Of a stretch of DNA of 64,000 bases, positions 58,278 to 64,000 are shown piece by piece. The stretch comes from Paracentrotus lividus (taxonomy: Eukaryota > Echinodermata > Echinoidea > Camarodonta > Echinidae), in NCBI GenBank assembly GCA_940671915.1, contig CALNVZ010001857.1, forward strand, positions 485,802-549,801, read 5' to 3'. Every line of letters starts with the position of its first letter. The stretch's first letter is position 1. A model generated the notes under the pieces. The model had not been told where the DNA came from and made no database searches. It was given only the letters and a program-made list of their open reading frames with translations. A program made the translations under genes and the position numbers.

Positions 58278-59130
58278 AGCGTGTCATCCAGCCATCGCAA
58301 TCTCCAACACAACTTTTTTTTGTACATTTCTCTTTTTCATATTTTTTAAAATGATGTTGTCATATAGTAATGTGGTAAGAATTCTCATTACCTCATGTCC
58401 AGTTACCCCCGTTTCCCTCCCCCCCCCCCCCCACCCCCCATCCCAGATGATCACATAGTCCTTGAGTCTTTGTGTCCATTTTTAGCTTGTGTGAGATAAA
58501 GTAGAATTTTATAAGGGCTGACATACAGCTCAGGCAAAAATGATTAAACCAAGCTCATTTCTGTTCTGCGATAAGAGCACCATCTGCATTATTAAAGAAA
58601 GGTCTATACTCTCATGTCAATGATATAATTGCTGAAGACTGTATAGAAGTACAGTTACAATGTAGTGTATGTTTGATATGTTTTTTTACCACATAAAGCA
58701 AGAAACACCCACAGAAACCCTTTATGAAAAATAACTTGGTTCAATAATTTTTTCCCAAGCTGTATATGTCATGCAATCTGTGTTGTTGGATGAAGTTTAT
58801 TGTCATTGCCATCATAGGACCCAAAGGCATAGCATGACATCTCTATCCTCTCAAGTTCGATTACAGAAAGTAGTTTTTTTGGTTAAGGCAATCCGGTCAA
58901 GGATCAAATAGGATTCAATCTGTTTTGAAGGCAATGCATTAACTACACATATATGGGTGAAAACTTTTCTTTTTTTCGACAAAGAGCGCCACAGTTTACT
59001 GTATCTAAAGTAGGCTACTATTTCATACAAATTATACATTTATTTTGTTGACATCTGACAAATAGTCTTGACTTTAGTTATTGGTTTTCCTGTTGTGTAT
59101 CAATAAAATACATAACCCTTACTATTCTAA
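58278..59130 (+). other. Probable 3' UTR of the septin gene
   Basis: Begins after the stop. A C run is at 58418-58431. An AATAAA hexamer at 59102-59107 is one possible polyadenylation signal; another is near 59754. Which is used cannot be told from sequence alone. Confidence 0.4.
59102..59107 (+). terminator. Candidate polyadenylation signal AATAAA
   Basis: Canonical hexamer about 830 bp after the septin stop in a T/A-rich context. AATAAA is frequent by chance in this AT-rich DNA. Confidence 0.35.
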
Positions 59131-59982
59131 TTACTGATACAAATACTTTGATATGATATTGCAGTATAATTTCAGTTATATCATGATCCATGGCTATATT
59201 TTGTAGTGTTTTCTGTTCATAAGCTTGTAAAAACAAACAAACAAACAAATTGTGGATAGAAGGTACATTGTGTTAATACCTTTTTTTGTTGTATTCAAAC
59301 AATGCCCTAATACAATTCTTATCTAGTTCCACAATATCATGCTTTGCCCTCTGTTTAAAGACACCATACCTCAGGGCTGCGCTGGTCTTTAAAGATACCA
59401 TACCTCAATCCAGCTTTAGCCTTTAGTCCAGCATAGATTGAATTTTCCTTGTCTCATTTAAAAAGAAAATAATCTTTAATAGCTTATCTTCTGAAAATTA
59501 ACAAATGGCAGTAGTTACGTTCTGGTGCCTTTTACTTTCCAAAATATTTTTCAGATTGATAACATTTCATTTTTTACAAATATAACCTGGGTGGTGTTGC
59601 ATATAAACAATTGATATTTTAGTTACTTTTCCATCAGTGGTAACGTTGCTTAACAGCCAAGCAAAATCATGAGGAAATCGATTATCACACGATAATTAAT
59701 ATTGATGACAAAGTCAATATAAAAACAATTTTTAGGCAACAGCACCCAGGTAAGAAATAAACTGGAGTAATTGTAGGTGGTACGGTGGAATTTTGTTATA
59801 ACATGGTCTTTGGGACCATGGAAATTACCTTTTTATATCAGTAATCTTGTTACATTAGACCTGTTTATTTCAAGTTTCCACTGTAATAGGTCATTTTATG
59901 TTTGGTGTTTGGTCTTTTACAACAGCTGTGCATCTTCAGTGGGTGAACTTATGAATTCTATACATAAACCTTCAAACCTTAT
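59131..59982. other. Downstream DNA, no gene seen
   Basis: Contains a short direct duplication of AAAGAYACCATACCTCA (59357 and 59390). Possibly still 3' UTR if a distal polyadenylation site is used. Confidence 0.45.
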
Positions 59983-60130
59983 GGCCCGTATTCTGAACTG
60001 CAGTCTAAAAAATTAAACTTAGAGTTCAGGTTTCATCGGGCGATAGAATCGCTATGAAACTTTGACATCCTTTTGTTCGATTAGACCTGAACTCAAGTTT
60101 AGACCATAGTTTAGAATACAATGTCAGGCC
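59983..60130. mobile_element. MITE, GGCCCGTATTC-type family, copy 3 (short)
   Basis: GGCCCGTATTCTGAACTGCA at the left and AGAATACAATGTCAGGCC at the right are inverted, as are TTAGAGTTCAGGTTT and the right-hand AGACCTGAACTCAAG. 148 bp, so a deleted or different subfamily from copies 1 and 2. Confidence 0.75.
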
Positions 60131-62128
60131 ATTGTGTATATTAGAAAGTGTTGGTGTTCATCTAAAAGTTTTGAATTATACTCAACACTGGTTGCTAATA
60201 CTGGATATCCAATGGACGATTCCATGCTGTGTCATACGGGACATTTTGACAACATTTTACATCTATTTGACATGAAAATAAAAGAATATTTTCTTGATTG
60301 GTGGTGATTCTCGAGTAGTACCTGAGGGGGCACAAGATTTTACAATTGAAATGAAAAATAGTTACTTGTTGTAAGGGACACAAAACTAACAGAAAAAAGT
60401 TCAGAGACAAAAACAACAAAAGTATGGAATCACCCTAATGGAGAGTCAGAACAAGAATGCTGATATTCAGCTTGGTTTTAGGACACCAAACATAAAATCA
60501 CCTATTATTATTTTTATTATTATTATTATTGTAGATATTGATTCAAACCATTGCTTGTTATACCAAAATGGTTAGAATTTTGCTTTATGTATGAACGCAT
60601 CAGGAATCATTCTCTTGTTCTCCAGTAACCATACCAACTAACACATGATTTACTTTCCTATGTTTCACTGTACATGTACCTAGTAATCATAAAAATCTTA
60701 CGTCAATTTCATAAAATTAAACCACTTTAAAATCGTGCAGTGATAGTTTCTATAATTAGCCTCAGCTTTATAAAATTTCATTTTTTGGAGAACTATTGAA
60801 TGACAAATGTGCCTATGGTATTTATTATTTTTTATTCTAAAACAATGATGAATATGTGCTTGTATAGATTGAATGTGTACCTCTCCAATACATGTATGCA
60901 TCTATTTTATAACTGTCTTTACTACTGAGAAGTCGGTATTGACAGAAGTGTAGATATAGTGAAGAAATATAGTAAAAAAAAAACAACATAGCTTTGTAGA
61001 CTTTTATACGACAATGGTAATGAACAATAGTGGTCGCAGCGCCATAAGAGTTGGCGTTATTTTACTGGAGTATATACATATGTGTACATATTATGTAATT
61101 TAAATTGCAAGGTTGCTTACGGCCCGTTTGGGCTTTTCCAACACCATTTTGTATTTGTGGGACTAACATGACTGAATTATGTATGCAAAGGCCAAAATTG
61201 GTAAAAAGCCGTCTTCTTCTTCATTTGAATTTTTTATTTTTTTTTATTAATTCAGATTTTTGTTTGAATAGCTGTACAACACAATGAAAATTTATTGAAA
61301 TGCTGCCTTCTTTTTGTTTTTTTATTATGTTTAATGGAAAAAAGGATGAATTGGTTTTGTGGGTTCTGTGTTTCAGTTTTAGTTATGCACACAGAGTTTC
61401 GACCAGTGCCAGAAATTGAATGTGAAACCTGGAAGGAGTGCGCACTTAATTCTAGAATGAAGGAAACAAAGACAGGATCATGACTTTTATCAATATTTTT
61501 TTCCACAGTAGTTTACACTGAAGAAGCTGTTGTAACCGCATTCAAGCACCGAAATATCTAGAAATTTCATAATTATTTTCACCTTCAAAATACTGTTTAT
61601 TCCTTTTAAAATATGCAACTTGCAATGTAAATTTGGCCATATTACAAGAGTAGAATAATATACTTCATAACATGGTGATGGGTATGAAAATAATATGATA
61701 TATATCTCAAGACCGATTATACAGAAATGTCCAAGTGATCTTATTTTTTATGAATATTGAATTTCAATGTTCTAAGATTCTACTTTTAACCACTAAATGT
61801 GGAATACATTTGTATACTTGCATAAATATCCCTTATGTCTTGTACGTACAAAAGTCATGTACATATAAGTATTAAACCACCAAAAGTATGGACTAAAAAA
61901 AAATTGTATATCTGACCATCTATGACTGATTAAAGTATCCCATGTTATACGTTCAATATTTTGTATCTTGTAGTCTTTAAAAAAAAGAAAAAGTGTGAAA
62001 CTATTGAAAATAGATCATTCTCTTCAAATATATTATACAGTCTACTCACGTTATAATGAGATTTCAAGATGACAATGCAGCTCTCCCAGTCCCAATTTTA
62101 AACATATCACATTGGTAGATGTGTTCAG
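60131..62128. other. Downstream non-coding DNA
   Basis: No gene recognised. Opposite-strand frames at 61252-61506 overlap each other and lack motifs. A (TTA)n run at 60507-60530. Confidence 0.5.
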
Positions 62129-62367
62129 TATAGACGAATTCGGGCAGCATTTCATGGAAGTGAGCCCTCTACATGTCCGTTATATAGCTGGGGGGTTACC
62201 CAGTGTACTACGCATGCGCCATGTGCTCGTACATGTATGTCTGTGCATTTGTACACTTTCCTTTGTTACGCATACATGTGCAAACAAGAAGCATGCGTAG
62301 TACATTGGAAGCCCCCAGCAATGGCTGCCACCATGACAAAACATCACCCAAACTGAATTCGTCTATA
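62129..62367. mobile_element. Palindromic MITE-like element with TATAGACGAATTC ends
   Basis: TATAGACGAATTCG and CTGAATTCGTCTATA are inverted ends. An inner pair, GTGTACTACGCATGCGCC and GCATGCGTAGTACATTGG, confirms it. 239 bp, non-coding. Confidence 0.8.
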
Positions 62368-62764
62368 GGGAGACATTATTATACCAAGGTTTTGGGCTTG
62401 GTGCCAACCAATTATCTCATTGTAACAGGAGTAGACTGTATTCTTTTGCATAGGTATGAAGGATTCCACCAATCTGTCACAAGGTATTGTATTTCAGAAG
62501 CCAGAAAGCAAATTGGATTTATTAAGTGTTGCTATGTCAGGCAAACATAATGACTTACTAGTCCAACCTAATAGTGGCTTGTATTCAACATGATTCCTGC
62601 TAATGATATACAATATACACCTTGTAACAAGTAGAGCTACATGTACTACAGTCTACTCTGGTTATAATGGAGGTAACACAACATTTTCTCCTGCAATTGG
62701 GTTAGGGTTAAAGTCATGTTAAAGCTTTATGTTAGGTTTAGGATAGGGTAGAGTGTTAAGTCCA
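62368..62764. other. Downstream non-coding DNA
   Basis: Non-coding. CTACTCTGGTTATAATGGA at 62652 resembles CTACTCACGTTATAATGAG at 62042 and CCACTCCCGTTATACTGAT at 63145: a loosely recurring word about 500-600 bp apart. Confidence 0.45.
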
Positions 62765-62904
62765 GGGGGGGGGGTGATTCACTGACATTTAAAATTAATC
62801 CCAACTATGCACCTATGGAACTATAACATGGCTATTGATCCTAAAATTGATATTAACCCAGTTAGGATTGATTTTAGCTGTTAGTGAATCACCCCCCCCC
62901 CCCC
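62765..62904. mobile_element. Short MITE with G-run ends
   Basis: A G run followed by TGATTCACTGACA at the left, and TGTTAGTGAATCA followed by a C run at the right. About 140 bp, with an inner inverted pair around AAATTAATCC and GGATTGATTTT. Confidence 0.8.
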
Positions 62905-62970
62905 AAGGGTTTAAGTTGGTCATTCGATTAGTGTATGGAATATGCAGCAGAGCAATTGTCATGAAACCTT

Positions 62971-63048
62971 TAACCCTCTTTGTGCTATTCTTAGAAAAGG
63001 TGAGTGAAAATTATGTAGCCATATGGCTACAAAGCGCAAAGAGGGTTA
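62971..63048. repeat. Hairpin of TAACCCTCTTTGTGCT arms
   Basis: TAACCCTCTTTGTGCT and AGCGCAAAGAGGGTTA pair with one mismatch around a loop of about 46 bp containing GTAGCCATATGGCTAC, itself a perfect 16-base palindrome. Confidence 0.8.
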
Positions 63049-63244
63049 ATGGGCATATACAAGATTTCTTAACAGTTGAATCAGTCCCAATTCTAAACAT
63101 GCGGACATGTTACCAATGTGCTTGTGTGTTGTTATTAATACAGTCCACTCCCGTTATACTGATCAAAGATAAAACAAGATATCATGATTACTCTGCCGTC
63201 CCAATTTCAAACCTTGTGTTGAGTTTAACAAGATTTTGTTAGAA

Positions 63245-63389
63245 CCTGGGGGCATTTCATCAAAGGACCTGTCAGACATTTTATCCGACAAATTTGCTCT
63301 CAGCCAATCAGATGCAAGCATTTCAGTAGCTTATAACAGTTTGTCGGATAAAATGTCCAACAAGTCCTTTCATGAAACGTCCTCCAGGT
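63245..63389. mobile_element. MITE with CCTGGGGGCATTTCAT-type ends
   Basis: CATTTCATCAAAGGACCTGT and GACATTTTATCCGACAAA on the left are inverted on the right as TTTGTCGGATAAAATGTC and AAGTCCTTTCATGAAACG. 145 bp. Its loop includes a CCAATCAGATGCAAGC segment. Confidence 0.87.
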
Positions 63390-63474
63390 ATTTGTCCCCG
63401 CCGAACGAGTTCGAGCAGGGGACTATGAAACGGGCTCCGTACGTGTGTGTGTGTGTCCGTCCGTCCGTCCGTAT
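63390..63474. repeat. GT/CCGT simple repeats at the head of the terminal array
   Basis: (GT)n is followed by (CCGT)n at about 63441-63473, directly before the first unit of the following tandem array. Confidence 0.85.
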
Positions 63475-64000
63475 GTGACCAAAATCTTCAGTTTGCTACT
63501 CCTTCGCCATTTTTCATCCGATTTCGATTCCGTTTGCTTTATATTGATAGGCACTAGGTGATGGCTACCAAACTTCTTCACAGAATTTTGACCTTTGACC
63601 TTTGACTTTGACCCTGATTTTTGACCTATATTGTTAATTGCTACAAAATGCTACTCCTTCGCCATTTTTTCATCCGATTTCGATTCTGTTTGCTTTATAT
63701 GATACCACTAGGTGAGGGCTACAAAACTTCCTCACGGAATTTTGACTTTTGAACCCTTTGACCTTTGACCTTTGACCTTCATTTTTGACCTATATTGTTA
63801 ATTGGCTACAAAATGCTACTCCTTCGCATTTTTCATCCGATTTTGATTCTGTTTTGCTTTATATGATACCACTAGGTGAGGGCTACAAAACTTCCTCACG
63901 GAATTTTGATTTTTGACCCTTTGACCTTTGACCTTCTTTTTTGACCTATATTGTTAATTGGGTACAAAATGCTACTCCTTCGCCATTTTTCATCCGATTT
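63475..64000. repeat. 155-165-bp tandem array with DR1-like TGACCTTTGACC words, cut by the window edge
   Basis: CTACTCCTTCG occurs at 63496, 63651, 63816 and 63972. Units share CATTTTTCATCCGATTTCGATT, ACCACTAGGTGAGGGCTAC, a run of TTTGACC words and TTTTGACCTATATTGTTAATTG. The array continues past 64000. Confidence 0.92.

Overview
The window is eukaryotic, intron-rich and AT-rich. It contains one protein-coding gene that can be reconstructed with confidence: a septin of the SEPT7 type on the + strand. Ten constitutive exons (14649-58277) have canonical splice sites and matching phases. They join into one frame of 381 complete codons plus a stop, from the middle of the P-loop glycine to the natural C-terminus. 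The N-terminal exons (roughly the first 50-55 residues of a typical SEPT7) were not found and probably lie upstream of the window. The coding total is about 1.15 kb spread over 43.6 kb, with introns from 420 bp to 12.3 kb.

Everything else looks non-coding and rich in repeats. Several features point to a marine invertebrate deuterostome, with an echinoderm as my best guess: abundant TAGGCCTA and TACATGTA palindromes, a CR1/L2/Jockey-group retrotransposon fragment, a tRNA-derived SINE and a dense population of short inverted-repeat (MITE-like) elements. The organism is an inference.

Layout. 1-1560: 3' part of a dead non-LTR retrotransposon. 1561-14648: upstream DNA (intergenic or an earlier septin intron) with a TIR element carrying a 39-bp minisatellite, a roughly 200-bp tandem repeat and a SINE. 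14649-29425: exons encoding most of the GTPase core, with TIR elements packed into the introns. 29426-43564: two long introns around the acidic-loop exon; the second holds a 2.4-kb TAA-flanked TIR element with a nested TIR pair and a 136-bp satellite of about ten units. 43565-47414: exons for the septin-unique element and the C-terminal coiled coil. 47415-58231: a 10.8-kb last intron with a possible 45-nt in-frame cassette exon at 54632-54676, a 242-bp tandem array beginning 18 bp after it, and a Harbinger-like MITE with near-perfect 50-bp arms. 58232-58277: last coding exon. 58278-64000: 3' UTR and downstream DNA, ending in a roughly 155-165-bp tandem array that runs off the right edge.

The points most worth following up are the possible alternative C-terminal septin exon, the satellite with apparent higher-order structure inside nested TIR elements, the tRNA-like module inside a palindromic element, the mariner-like element with a TTA-flanked Harbinger-like MITE inserted in it, and the tandem array full of nuclear-receptor DR1-like words. 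I see no CRISPR, operon, viral or toxin gene.
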